A DNA stretch of 64,000 nucleotides from Streptomyces roseicoloratus (GTDB lineage Bacteria > Actinomycetota > Actinomycetes > Streptomycetales > Streptomycetaceae): assembly GCF_004117935.1 (NCBI RefSeq), contig NZ_SDOY01000108.1, positions 1-64,000 of the forward strand, written 5' to 3'. Positions 56,840-64,000 of the stretch are shown here, piece by piece. Each line of letters begins with the position of its first letter. Position 1 is the stretch's first letter. A program made the translations under genes and the position numbers. The notes under the pieces were generated by a model. It ran no database searches. It saw only the letters and a program-made list of their open reading frames with translations, and had not been told where the DNA came from.

Positions 56840-58063
56840 TCACCAGGTGACGGGCAGGGTCTCGGGGCCGCGGATGAGGGCGCCGCGCTGCCAGCGGATC
56901 TGCTCCTCGGGTACGGCGAGCCTGAGGCCGGGGAAGCGGGTCCACAGGGAGTCGAGGAGGATCTCGGACTCGATGCGGGCGAGCGCGGAGCCGGGGCAGT
57001 AGTGGGGACCGTGGCCGAAGGCGACGTGCGGGTTGTGGTCACGGTCGAAGTCGAGCCGTTCGGGCTCGGGGAAGACGGCGGGGTCGCGGTTGGCGGTGAG
57101 GTAGGAGACGTAGACGGGGTCGCCGGCGGGGATGGTGACGCCGCCGACCTCGACGTCCTCCAGGGCGATCCGGGAGAGGCCGACGGCGTTGCGGTGCGGG
57201 ATGTAGCGCAGGAGTTCCTCGACGGCCTGCGGGAGCAGGGCGGGCTCGGCGCGCAGCCGCGCGAGGTGCTCGGGGTGGGTGAGCAGCGCGTAGACCATGT
57301 TGGCGCTGTTGTTGCGGACGGCGTGGGCGCCGCCGATCTGGATGAGGACGGCGAGGCCGACGGCCTCCTGCTCGTCGAGGGTGCCCTCGTCGATGGCGTC
57401 GGCGAGGACGGCGGCGAGGAACTCCTTGCCGGTGCCGTGGCTGCGGCCGACGAGTTCGGTGAAGTAGCGGGCCATCTCGGCCTTGGCCTGTTCGCTGGCC
57501 TCGCGCCCGGCGCCCGCGGAGATGATGGTGTCGGACCAGTGGGCCATGAGGGGCTGGTCGCCCTCGGGGACGCCCATGAGCTCGCTGACCATGGCGAGCG
57601 GGAACGGCCGGTTGACCGCCTCCATCAGGTCGGCGGGCGGGCCGTCCTGTTCGAGCCGGTCGAGGAGCCGGTCCATCACCTCCTGGGCGTGGTCGCGCAG
57701 GGAGCGCAGGGCGCGGGCGCTGAAGGCGCGGGCGACGACCCGGCGCATCCGGGTGTGGTCCGGCGGGTCGGCGAAGCCGACGGCGCCCTCCATGGGGATG
57801 AAGTGGGGGGCGAGCCGGGTGATGGAGCGTCCGTAGACGGCCTGGCGGCTGAACCGCGGGTCCACGGAGACGAATTTGACGTCCTCGTAGCGGGTGACGA
57901 GCCAGGCGTGGCCCTCGCCGTGCGGGAGGCGCACCCGGGTGACGGGGTCCTCGTGGAGCAGCCGGGCGAGGAGCGGGTCGAAGTCGAGTCCGGTGAGGTC
58001 GGGGACGGCCCAGAAGTGCACCTGGGGCTCGTCGCTGGTGTGGGGGGTCGTGGTCGTCGTCAT
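56840..58063 (-). CDS. Cytochrome P450, CYP158A2-like (biflaviolin synthase type)
   Basis: 407 residues; ATG at 58063 overlapping the PKS-remnant stop. Very like CYP158A2: GAVGFADPPDHTRMRR, IPHRNAVGLSRIALEDVEVGGV, the heme loop FGHGPHYCPGSALARIESE, and the end RGALIRGPETLPVTW. The I-helix GLAVLIQIGGAHAVRNN has no acid-Thr pair, which is also known for CYP158A2, where substrate hydroxyls and water deliver protons instead. It should dimerise flaviolin by oxidative C-C coupling. No upstream terminator separates it from the remnant. Confidence 0.9.
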   Translation of the reverse strand: MTTTTTPHTSDEPQVHFWAVPDLTGLDFDPLLARLLHEDPVTRVRLPHGEGHAWLVTRYEDVKFVSVDPRFSRQAVYGRSITRLAPHFIPMEGAVGFADPPDHTRMRRVVARAFSARALRSLRDHAQEVMDRLLDRLEQDGPPADLMEAVNRPFPLAMVSELMGVPEGDQPLMAHWSDTIISAGAGREASEQAKAEMARYFTELVGRSHGTGKEFLAAVLADAIDEGTLDEQEAVGLAVLIQIGGAHAVRNNSANMVYALLTHPEHLARLRAEPALLPQAVEELLRYIPHRNAVGLSRIALEDVEVGGVTIPAGDPVYVSYLTANRDPAVFPEPERLDFDRDHNPHVAFGHGPHYCPGSALARIESEILLDSLWTRFPGLRLAVPEEQIRWQRGALIRGPETLPVTW

Positions 58064-58656
58064 CGGGCCACCGCCGCGGTCGTGGGGACAGGGATGTCGT
58101 GGTCGGGAGGGAAGGAGGGAGCGGGGAGCAGGGGAGATGCCGAGGAGGAGGAAGCCGGGGGCCGGTGGGATGCCGGAGGGACGGGCGGCACCGGGGATAC
58201 GGGGGCGACCGGGCGTGCTTCCGGGCCGCGGCCGGTACCGGAATCCGGGCCGGTACCCGGATCCGGGCCGGTACCGGAATCCGGGCCGGCTTCGGGACCG
58301 GTGGGGCCGGTGGCCGGGGCGCGGTGGGCACCGGCGGTGGGGCGGGCCGGGTCGTCGGACGGCATGCCGCGCGGTCCGAGCCCCGCGTGGCCGAGGGCCT
58401 CGGCGACGACGGCGCGGACCCGGGCCTTGGCCTCGGCTTCGTAGCGCGCGTTGCGGGCCTCGAAGCCGGGGTGGGCGAGGGTCTCCCCGAGGGGCCGCAA
58501 CAGATGCCGTCGGGCCACACCCGTGCTGCGGATCAGCCGCAGGACGAGCGGCAGCGAGGGGTGGCCCGCGTGGAGCGTGCGGGCCGGGTCGAGGGTCTCC
58601 TCCTGCGTGATCACGTGTTCGGGCACGGCGACGGCGGGACGGCACAGGACGGGCAT
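58060..58656 (-). pseudogene. rppA: Truncated type III polyketide synthase (rppA, tetrahydroxynaphthalene synthase) remnant
   Basis: 198 codons open from ATG at 58656. Residues 1-93 are clearly the start of a THN synthase (MPVLCRPAVAVPEHVITQEE, LVLRLIRSTGVARRHLLRP, HPGFEARNARYEAEAKARVR). Then homology stops. Residues 94-198 are low-complexity (GPDSGTG repeats, Pro/Ser runs) encoded by 18-base repeats. The catalytic Cys (near 138 in RppA), His and Asn are all missing; full-length enzymes are about 350-390 residues. The stop still overlaps the CYP158 start (ATGA), so the remnant may be translated only to feed ribosomes into the next gene. Confidence 0.9.
58230..58300. repeat. 18-bp tandem repeat inside the rppA remnant
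   Basis: GGAATCCGGGCCGGTACC-type units, about four copies. They encode the Gly-Pro-Asp-Ser-Gly-Thr repeats that replace the missing PKS core. Confidence 0.8.
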
Positions 58657-58922
58657 GGTGGTCGTTGGTCCATTTCGTCCGGGGCTGTGTGGGGAAGCCG
58701 GACGGGCATCATCTTCGGTTCCGTTGTGCCCCGCGCAGCACCGTTCCTGCGCTCCCGGTGGCAATCGCACCCGAATGTGTGACCTTCCCCGGACGGGCGT
58801 GACCTGCGGAAAGGCGTCGGGGCGCGAGGTCGGGCAGGCCTCCGGACGGGCGAGTGCCGAAAATCCGGGCCGCCCCCTTGCCAGGTCCGGGGTGCGGCCG
58901 GTTTTACTGATCCCGAACGGAA

Positions 58923-58940
58923 CGACCGAATGATCGGTCG
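58923..58940. promoter_or_regulatory. PaaR-like operator upstream of paaK
   Basis: CGACCGA (58923-58929) and TCGGTCG (58934-58940) around ATGA, containing ACCG-N6-CGGT, the core spacing known for PaaR (TetR-family) sites that respond to phenylacetyl-CoA. It lies 69 bases before the paaK start in the 352-base gap 58657-59008, which contains no gene. Confidence 0.5.
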
Positions 58941-59008
58941 CCCGTGTACACGCGGTGGCACGGTGGCACGCGGTGCACGGCCCGCGGACCCAGGCGAGGG
59001 AGTGGCGC

Positions 59009-60298
59009 ATGAGTGACCTGCTGGACGCCGGTGAGCGGCTCGGACGCGACGAGCTGGCGGCCCTCCAGCTGGAGCGGCTGCGCGCGACCCTGCACCACGC
59101 GTACGACAACGTGCCGTTCTACCGGGAGTCCTTCGACAAGGCCGGCGTACGGCCCGAGGACTGCCGCTCGCTCACCGACCTGGCCCGCTTCCCCTTCACC
59201 GCCAAGACCGATCTCCGCGAGCAGTACCCGTTCGGCATGTTCGCCGTCGACCGGTCCGAGATCCGCCGCATCCACGCCTCCAGCGGCACGACGGGACGCC
59301 CCACCGTCGTCGGCTACACCGAGCGGGACCTCGACACCTGGGCCGACGTCGTGGCCCGCTCGATCCGCGCGGCCGGCGGGCGGCCCGGCCACCGGGTCCA
59401 CGTGGCGTACGGGTACGGGCTGTTCACCGGTGGTCTCGGCGCGCACTACGGCGCGGAGCGGCTCGGCTGCACGGTGATCCCGGCCTCCGGCGGCATGACG
59501 GCCCGCCAGGTCCAGCTGATCCAGGACTTCGAGCCGGACGTCATCATGGTGACGCCCTCGTACATGCTCACCCTGCTCGACGAGTTCGAGCGCCAGGGCG
59601 TCGACCCGCGCGGCACCTCCCTCAAGGTCGGCATCTTCGGCGCGGAGCCCTGGACCGAGGAGATGCGCCGCGAGATCGAGGAGCGCTTCGCGATCGACGC
59701 CGTCGACATCTACGGACTCTCCGAGGTCATGGGCCCGGGCGTCGCCCAGGAATGCGTGGAGACCAAGGACGGCCTCCATATCTGGGAGGACCACTTCCTG
59801 CCGGAGATCGTCGACCCGGTCACGGGCGAGGTGCTGCCGGACGGGGAGGAGGGCGAGCTGGTGTTCACCTCCCTGACCAAGGAGGCCATGCCGGTGGTGC
59901 GCTACCGCACCCGCGACCTGACCCGGCTGCTGCCCGGCACGGCACGGGTCTTCCGGCGCATGGAGAAGGTCACCGGCCGCAGCGACGACATGGTGATCCT
60001 GCGCGGGGTGAACCTCTTTCCCACCCAGATCGAGGAGATCGTGCTGCGCACGCCCGCGGTGGCGCCCCACTTCCAGCTCCGCCTGACCAGGGAGGGCCGT
60101 CTCGACGCGCTCACCGTACGGGCGGAGGCGCGCCCGGGCGCGACGCCCGAGCAGCGCGCGGAGGCGGCCCGCGTGATCGCGGCGGCGGTCAAGGACGGCA
60201 TCGGCGTCTCGGTGGCGGTGGAGGTCGTCGACCCAGAGACCCTGGAGCGCTCGGTGGGCAAGATCAAGCGGATCGTGGACCTGCGGGACCGCGCGTAG
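59009..60298 (+). CDS. paaK: Phenylacetate-CoA ligase
   Basis: 429 residues; ATG at 59009 after GGGAG. PaaK/AMP-ligase features: HHAYDNVPFYRESFDKAGVRPED, FPFTAKTDLREQYPFGMFAV, the phosphate loop RIHASSGTTGRPTVVGYT, VDIYGLSEVMGPGVAQEC, and RTRDLTRLLPG with KVTGRSDDMVILRGVNLFPTQIEE. The final SVGKIKRIVDLRDR carries the catalytic Lys. It activates phenylacetate for the Paa pathway or makes a starter acyl-CoA. The paa epoxidase genes are not in the window. Confidence 0.93.
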   Translation: MSDLLDAGERLGRDELAALQLERLRATLHHAYDNVPFYRESFDKAGVRPEDCRSLTDLARFPFTAKTDLREQYPFGMFAVDRSEIRRIHASSGTTGRPTVVGYTERDLDTWADVVARSIRAAGGRPGHRVHVAYGYGLFTGGLGAHYGAERLGCTVIPASGGMTARQVQLIQDFEPDVIMVTPSYMLTLLDEFERQGVDPRGTSLKVGIFGAEPWTEEMRREIEERFAIDAVDIYGLSEVMGPGVAQECVETKDGLHIWEDHFLPEIVDPVTGEVLPDGEEGELVFTSLTKEAMPVVRYRTRDLTRLLPGTARVFRRMEKVTGRSDDMVILRGVNLFPTQIEEIVLRTPAVAPHFQLRLTREGRLDALTVRAEARPGATPEQRAEAARVIAAAVKDGIGVSVAVEVVDPETLERSVGKIKRIVDLRDRA

Positions 60299-60321
60299 CC
60301 TGGAGTGAGGAGGTGGTAGCG

Positions 60322-60702
60322 ATGCTGTCGGACTCCCCCGTTGCCGCGATCATTCCCGTGAACGACCTGGCTCGCGCCAAGCGTTTCTACGCGGAGACCC
60401 TCGGTCTCCCGCTCACGAAGGAGTCTCCCGAGGACACCCGGTTCGAGACGGGTGGCACGACCATCGGCCTGTACGAGACGCCCTACGGCGGCCAGGCCGA
60501 GCACACGCTCGCCAGCTGGAAGGTCGCCGACCTCGACGCCGAGATGAAGGAACTGCGCTCCAAGGGCGTCACCTTCGAGGACTATGACCTCCCCGGCATC
60601 AAGACGGTGGACGGCGTGGTCGAGAGCGACACGATGCGGGGCGCCTGGTTCAAGGACAGCGAGGGCAACATCCTCTGCATGACGGAGGAGCGCGCGGGCT
60701 GA
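60322..60702 (+). CDS. VOC-superfamily protein following paaK
   Basis: 126 residues; ATG at 60322 with GAGGAGG upstream, 23 bases after paaK, so probably co-transcribed. Single VOC module: AAIIPVNDLARAKRFYAETLGLPLTKE (metal His replaced by Pro-Val region), GGTTIGLYETPYGGQAEHTLASWKV (His in the middle), then FKDSEGNILCMTEERAG with the final Glu. Resembles small glyoxalase/bleomycin-resistance-fold proteins; substrate unknown. Confidence 0.85.
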   Translation: MLSDSPVAAIIPVNDLARAKRFYAETLGLPLTKESPEDTRFETGGTTIGLYETPYGGQAEHTLASWKVADLDAEMKELRSKGVTFEDYDLPGIKTVDGVVESDTMRGAWFKDSEGNILCMTEERAG

Positions 60703-60727
60703 CGGTCCCGTACGCCGGTCACGGCGC

Positions 60728-61837
60728 TCAGGGGCTGAACGACAGGAAGACGAAGGCGGCGAAGATCGCGAGGTGGACTCCGCCCTGGAGGAGTGTGGCC
60801 CGTCCCGGCACTACGGTGAGGGCGCTGACCGTGGCCGTGAGCACGAGCAGGGCCAGGTGGAGCGGGCCGAGGCCGAGGACCAGGGGTCCTTCGAGCCAGA
60901 TCGAGGCGAGCGCGATCGACGGGATCGTGAGGCCGATGCTGGCGATGGCGGAGCCGTAGGCCAGGTTCATGCTGGTCTGCATCCGGTCCCGGCGGGCGGC
61001 GCGCACGGCCGCGAGGGTCTCGGGGAGCAGCACCATCAGGGCGATGACGACGCCGACCACGGGTTTCGGCAGCCCGGCGGAGTCGACGCCGTCCTCGATG
61101 GTGGGCGAGACCAGCTTGGCGTCGCCCACGACGGCGACGAGGGCGACGACCAGGAGCCCGAGGCTCGACCAGGTCTGGCGGAGGGTCGGCGGTTCGGCGT
61201 GCTCGTCCTCCGACTCGCGGCCCTCCTGGCCCGGCCGTGGCACGGGCAGGAAGTAGTCACGGTGCCGGATGGTCTGTACGCCGACGAACACCGCGTACAG
61301 GCCGAGCGAGGCCACGGCGGCGAAGGCGAGCTGCGCGGTGGAGAACGCGGGACCGGGGTGGCTCGTCGTGAACGTCGGCAGGACCAGGGTCGTCGCCGCG
61401 AGGGTGCAGACGGTCGCGAGGGCGCCGCCCGAGCCCTCGGCGTTGAAGACGGTGACGCGGGTGCGCAGCGCGGCGACGAGCAGGGACAGGCCGACGATGC
61501 CGTTGCAGGTGATCATGACGGCGGCGAAGACGGTGTCGCGGGCGTAGGTGGCGGTCTTCTCGCCGCCTCCTCCGGCCATCAGGGTGACGATGAGTCCGAC
61601 CTCGATGACGGTGACGGCGACCGCGAGCACGAGCGAGCCGTACGGTTCGCCGACGCGGTGGGCGACCACCTCGGCGTGGTGCACGGCGGCCAGGACGGCG
61701 CCGAAGATGAGGAGCGCGATGAGGCCCACCGCGAAGCCGGGCAGGTCACGGCCCCAGCCGGCGGCGAGGCCCGCGGCCGCGACCACCGGCCCCCAGGTGG
61801 TCCACTGTCGTGTCAGTCCTGCCGTCGTCGAACCCAT
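60728..61837 (-). CDS. chaA: Ca2+(Na+)/H+ antiporter, ChaA-like
   Basis: 369 residues; ATG at 61837. About eleven transmembrane helices in two inverted halves, each with the CaCA alpha motif: GEPYGSLVLAVAVTVIEVGLIV near residue 65 (acidic ion-binding Glu) and LPETLAAVRAARRDRMQTSMNLAYGSAIASIGLTIP near 275 (second Glu). A charged cytoplasmic loop (about 200-225, PGQEGRESEDEHAE) separates the halves. Exchanges calcium or sodium for protons at the membrane. Confidence 0.9.
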   Translation of the reverse strand: MGSTTAGLTRQWTTWGPVVAAAGLAAGWGRDLPGFAVGLIALLIFGAVLAAVHHAEVVAHRVGEPYGSLVLAVAVTVIEVGLIVTLMAGGGGEKTATYARDTVFAAVMITCNGIVGLSLLVAALRTRVTVFNAEGSGGALATVCTLAATTLVLPTFTTSHPGPAFSTAQLAFAAVASLGLYAVFVGVQTIRHRDYFLPVPRPGQEGRESEDEHAEPPTLRQTWSSLGLLVVALVAVVGDAKLVSPTIEDGVDSAGLPKPVVGVVIALMVLLPETLAAVRAARRDRMQTSMNLAYGSAIASIGLTIPSIALASIWLEGPLVLGLGPLHLALLVLTATVSALTVVPGRATLLQGGVHLAIFAAFVFLSFSP

Positions 61838-61902
61838 GCCCCGAATCGTGCCATAACGGAACGAAACGATTCGGGCGCGCCGCGTGGCGCGCGAGCACGA
61901 CG

Positions 61903-61932
61903 GAAGGCCGCCCGGAGGTCCGGGCGGCCTTC
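61903..61932. terminator. Hairpin terminator
   Basis: GAAGGCCGCCCGG (61903-61915) pairs perfectly with CCGGGCGGCCTTC (61920-61932) around a 4-base loop. It ends transcription of the protease gene before chaA. Confidence 0.85.
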
Positions 61933-61962
61933 GCGCGTGCGGTGACGCGGTGGGCGTGGAGC

Positions 61963-62020
61963 GACGTCAGGGCTTGGAGTGGCGTCAGGGCTTGGAGCGG
62001 CGTCAGGGCTTGGGCAGGGT
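61963..62020. repeat. 18-bp tandem repeats copying the protease 3' end
   Basis: GGCGTCAGGGCTTGGAGC-type units, three copies. On the gene strand each reads AAGCCCTGA, i.e. Lys-Pro-stop. The first copy is the real end of the protease gene. Confidence 0.8.
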
Positions 62021-62890
62021 GCAGCCCGCGCGGTGGAGGTCGATCACGTTGCCGGGGCCGACGCACGGGACGATCGTGTAGGTCTGCTGGGCGTAGTTGA
62101 TGCCCTGACGGACCGTCACGGTGCCGTTCTCGTCGACCTCGCAGGGGTTGTTCACGGTGCAGCTCCGGCCGTCCTCGTTGCCCGTGTTGTTCACCGCGAC
62201 GACCTTGCCGGTGGTCCGGTCGATCACGGGCGAACCCGAGGTGCCGCCGATGGTGTCGCAGGCGGAGGTGTAGCGGACCGAGTCCTTCCAGGTCCAGTCG
62301 CCCTCCTTCAGGCGGTAGACGAACCCGTCGACGCTGCAGCTGTAGGTGCGCTTCCAGTAACCGGAGACCACCGTGATGGGCGTGCCCTGGGCCGGGTGGG
62401 CGGCGTCCAGGGTCAGGGCGCCGATGCCGTACTGGCTCTGGATCTGCGCGTACGTCTTGGTGAGCCGGTAGAGCGCGACGTCGGTGTCGGTCATCGTGCC
62501 GTACGCGATCCGGTCGGCGCGCAGCGTGGCGACCTTCGCGCCGGAGCCGTTCAGGAGCGAGAACGAGCGGCTGGAGCGCTGGTTGAGGACGACCTCGCCG
62601 GCGGCGGGGAAGCCGGTCTCCAGACAGTGGCCGTTGGAGAGCACGAGTGCGGGGTCGCCGGGCTGCGAGGCGGGCATGCGGACCAGGGAACCGGAGCAGT
62701 TGCTGAGCGCGACGGTCCCGGCGAAGTCGACGGCGGCCGGCGTGGCCGCGGACGTCGCGCCCTGGGCGCTCCGGACGGCGGGAGCCTGGGCCTGCGGGGC
62801 GGCGTCCCGGGGTGCGGACGCCATGGCCGGGGCCGCGGCCGCTCCGGTGAGGAGCAGGGCGAGGACGGCGCCGACGAGAGGCTTCTTCAT
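62003..62890 (-). CDS. Secreted trypsin-like (S1) serine protease
   Basis: 295 residues; ATG at 62890, chosen because a standard signal peptide starts there (KKPLVGAVLALLLTGAAAAPAMA). Then a pro-like Ala/Gln-rich stretch and a chymotrypsin fold: VALSNCSGSLV, VLSNGHCLETG (His), TDTDVALYRL (Asp), DTIGGTSGSPVIDR (Ser in GTSGSP). Several Cys pairs (near CSGS/GHC, YSCSVDG, SACDT, SCTVNNPC, VPCVG) would stabilise it outside the cell. Substrate specificity cannot be set. The 3' end is copied in tandem downstream. Confidence 0.92.
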   Translation of the reverse strand: MKKPLVGAVLALLLTGAAAAPAMASAPRDAAPQAQAPAVRSAQGATSAATPAAVDFAGTVALSNCSGSLVRMPASQPGDPALVLSNGHCLETGFPAAGEVVLNQRSSRSFSLLNGSGAKVATLRADRIAYGTMTDTDVALYRLTKTYAQIQSQYGIGALTLDAAHPAQGTPITVVSGYWKRTYSCSVDGFVYRLKEGDWTWKDSVRYTSACDTIGGTSGSPVIDRTTGKVVAVNNTGNEDGRSCTVNNPCEVDENGTVTVRQGINYAQQTYTIVPCVGPGNVIDLHRAGCTLPKP

Positions 62891-63040
62891 GTGGGGGTTC
62901 CCCTCTGATGACGAGGCAACCGAAGATCCTTCGGTTGTCATGCGCATTCTCAAGACACTCCGCCCCGACGGGCAAGGGCGCGTGCCTTGTTGGCTGGAAG
63001 CGACCCCTCCGCCCCGCCCGGTCCGCCCTTGCCGCGCACC

Positions 63041-64000
63041 TCACAACGGCCGGTCGTGGCCTTCCCAGTACGGGTCCCTCAGCCGGCGCTTGTAGAGCTT
63101 GCCGTTGGGATCGCGGGGCATGTGGGCGAGGAAGTCCACGGACCGGGGACGCTTGTAGCCGGCCAGGCGCCGCTCGCAGTGGGCGAGGATCGCGGCGGCC
63201 AGCGCAGGTCCCGGCTCGTGGCCCTCCGCCGGTTCGACGACGGCCTTGACCTCCTCGCCCCAGTCGGCGTGCGGGATGCCGAAGGCGGCGGCGTCGGCGA
63301 CGGCGGGATGGGCGAGCAGCGCAGCCTCGACCTCGGCGGGATAGATGTTGACGCCGCCGGAGATGATCATGTCGATCTTCCGGTCACGGAGGAAGAGGTA
63401 GCCGTCCTCGTCGAGCACGCCGAGGTCGCCGACGGTGAAGTACTCGCCGATCCGGCCGGCCGCGGTCTTGGCCTCGTCCTTGTGGTAGCGGAAGCCGCCG
63501 GTGCTCATCTTCATGTAGACGGTGCCGAGTCGTCCGGGCGGCAGCCGGTTGCCGTCGTCGTCGAAGACGGCGAGTTCGCTGATCGGCCAGGCGCGGCCGA
63601 CGGTGCCGGGCTTCTTCAGCCAGTCCTCGGCGGTGGCGAAGGCTCCGCCGCCCTCGCTGGCCGCGTAGTACTCCTCGACGCAGTGGCCCCACCAGTCGAT
63701 CATGGCGCGCTTCACGTGGTCGGGGCAGGGCGCGGCGCCGTGGATGGCGTGGCGCATGGACGAGACGTCGTAACGGGCGCGGACGTCCTCGGGGAGCGCG
63801 AGCAGGCGGTGGAACTGGGTGGGCACCATGTGGGTGTGGGTGCAGCGGTGTGCGTCGATGAGCCGCAGCATCTCCTCGGGCGTCCACCCGTCCATGAGGA
63901 CCAGCGGGTGGCCGATGTGCAGGGCGGCGCCGGCGAACTGGAGCACGGCCGTGTGGTAGAGCGGCGAGCAGACCAGGTGGACGTTGCCGTCGAAGGGCTT
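63041..64000 (-). CDS. Acyl-CoA synthetase (N-terminal part outside the window)
   Basis: C-terminal 319 residues of an ANL ligase; the gene runs past 64000. Motifs: HLVCSPLYHTAVLQFAGAALHIGHPLV, AAPCPDHVKRAMIDWWG, YYAASEGGGAFATAEDW (A4/A5), GEYFTVGDLGVLDEDGYLFLRDRKIDMIISGGVNIYPAEVEAALLAHP (A7-A8 hinge), and DPNGKLYKRRLRDPY with the catalytic Lys. Fatty-acid or other carboxylate activation; related to long-chain FadD proteins. Stop at 63041-63043. Confidence 0.9.
   Translation of the reverse strand, partial: KPFDGNVHLVCSPLYHTAVLQFAGAALHIGHPLVLMDGWTPEEMLRLIDAHRCTHTHMVPTQFHRLLALPEDVRARYDVSSMRHAIHGAAPCPDHVKRAMIDWWGHCVEEYYAASEGGGAFATAEDWLKKPGTVGRAWPISELAVFDDDGNRLPPGRLGTVYMKMSTGGFRYHKDEAKTAAGRIGEYFTVGDLGVLDEDGYLFLRDRKIDMIISGGVNIYPAEVEAALLAHPAVADAAAFGIPHADWGEEVKAVVEPAEGHEPGPALAAAILAHCERRLAGYKRPRSVDFLAHMPRDPNGKLYKRRLRDPYWEGHDRPL

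Noticed and set aside
58060..58656. Frameshift rather than deletion in rppA
   Set aside because: I looked for the missing PKS core in the other frames of both strands downstream of residue 93 and saw no YVSCTG, LGCAAGG or GFGPG motif, so the core is absent rather than shifted.
59009..60702. Phenylacetate degradation cluster
   Set aside because: Only paaK and a VOC gene are present; the epoxidase, isomerase and ring-opening genes are not in the window. I keep only the ligase call and the PaaR-like site.

Overview
The window is high-GC chromosomal DNA from a Streptomyces (or a very close relative). Third codon positions are almost always G or C, Shine-Dalgarno sequences are GGAGG-like, GTG and TTG starts are common, and one gene carries an in-frame TTA codon of the bldA type. 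It encodes a two-domain geosmin synthase, an NsdA/NsdB-type developmental regulator, a DUF397 protein, an SPW-repeat membrane protein and a flaviolin-type pigment operon. I see no rRNA, tRNA, insertion sequence, prophage or CRISPR array. Genes at both window edges are incomplete.

Layout. 1-9.0 kb: secreted M23 peptidase (cut at the left edge), Tat-exported esterase, DMT permease, flavodoxin-like oxidoreductase, an MFS pump divergent from an HxlR-peroxiredoxin fusion across a perfect operator, and a two-gene von Willebrand A/membrane pair. 9.1-13.3 kb: a fully overlapping four-gene operon (DUF1023-like hydrolase, acyltransferase 3, histidine kinase, response regulator). 13.5-18.7 kb: redox genes (FAD oxidoreductase with twin operators, glutaredoxin-like protein, OsmC), a MarR regulator and an RraA-like protein. 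18.8-25.7 kb: type-B carboxylesterase, DinB-like protein, ROK regulator divergent from a formylglycine sulfatase, cupin, and a VOC protein behind a possible leaderless mini-ORF. 25.9-33 kb: SPW protein, GNAT-AAA+ fusion, GNAT, F420/NADP-type reductase, a TPR-like protein and a PAS-PP2C phosphatase. 33.3-41.7 kb: NsdA-like regulator divergent from a TTA-containing aminoglycoside-phosphotransferase-fold protein, a large amidase, geosmin synthase, and an S4 RNA-binding pair. 41.8-45.6 kb: giant LuxR/AAA regulator and DUF397. 45.7-51.7 kb: a CoA-thioester catabolic unit (two thiolase-fold enzymes, an OB-fold/Zn-ribbon partner and an enoyl-CoA hydratase, divergent from an acyl-CoA ligase). 51.7-54.1 kb: a tandem alpha/beta hydrolase and a Cys-cluster/pentapeptide protein. 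54.2-58.7 kb: an rppA-type pigment operon whose type III polyketide synthase is truncated. 59-64 kb: phenylacetate-CoA ligase, VOC protein, ChaA antiporter, trypsin-like protease and another acyl-CoA ligase (cut at the right edge).

How the genes work together. Several units are translationally coupled by 4- to 8-base overlaps: hydrolase-acyltransferase-kinase-regulator; OB protein-thiolase-thiolase; and PKS remnant-P450 plus cupin-P450. The most notable observation is the broken rppA. Only about 93 N-terminal residues of a tetrahydroxynaphthalene synthase remain, fused to low-complexity repeat sequence, while its stop still overlaps the start of an intact CYP158-like P450. The tailoring enzymes survive without a local source of substrate. 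A second window-wide theme is short GC-rich tandem repeats (10-35 bp). Several of these abut gene 3' ends and copy the stop-codon region, and one seems to fill the rppA deletion.
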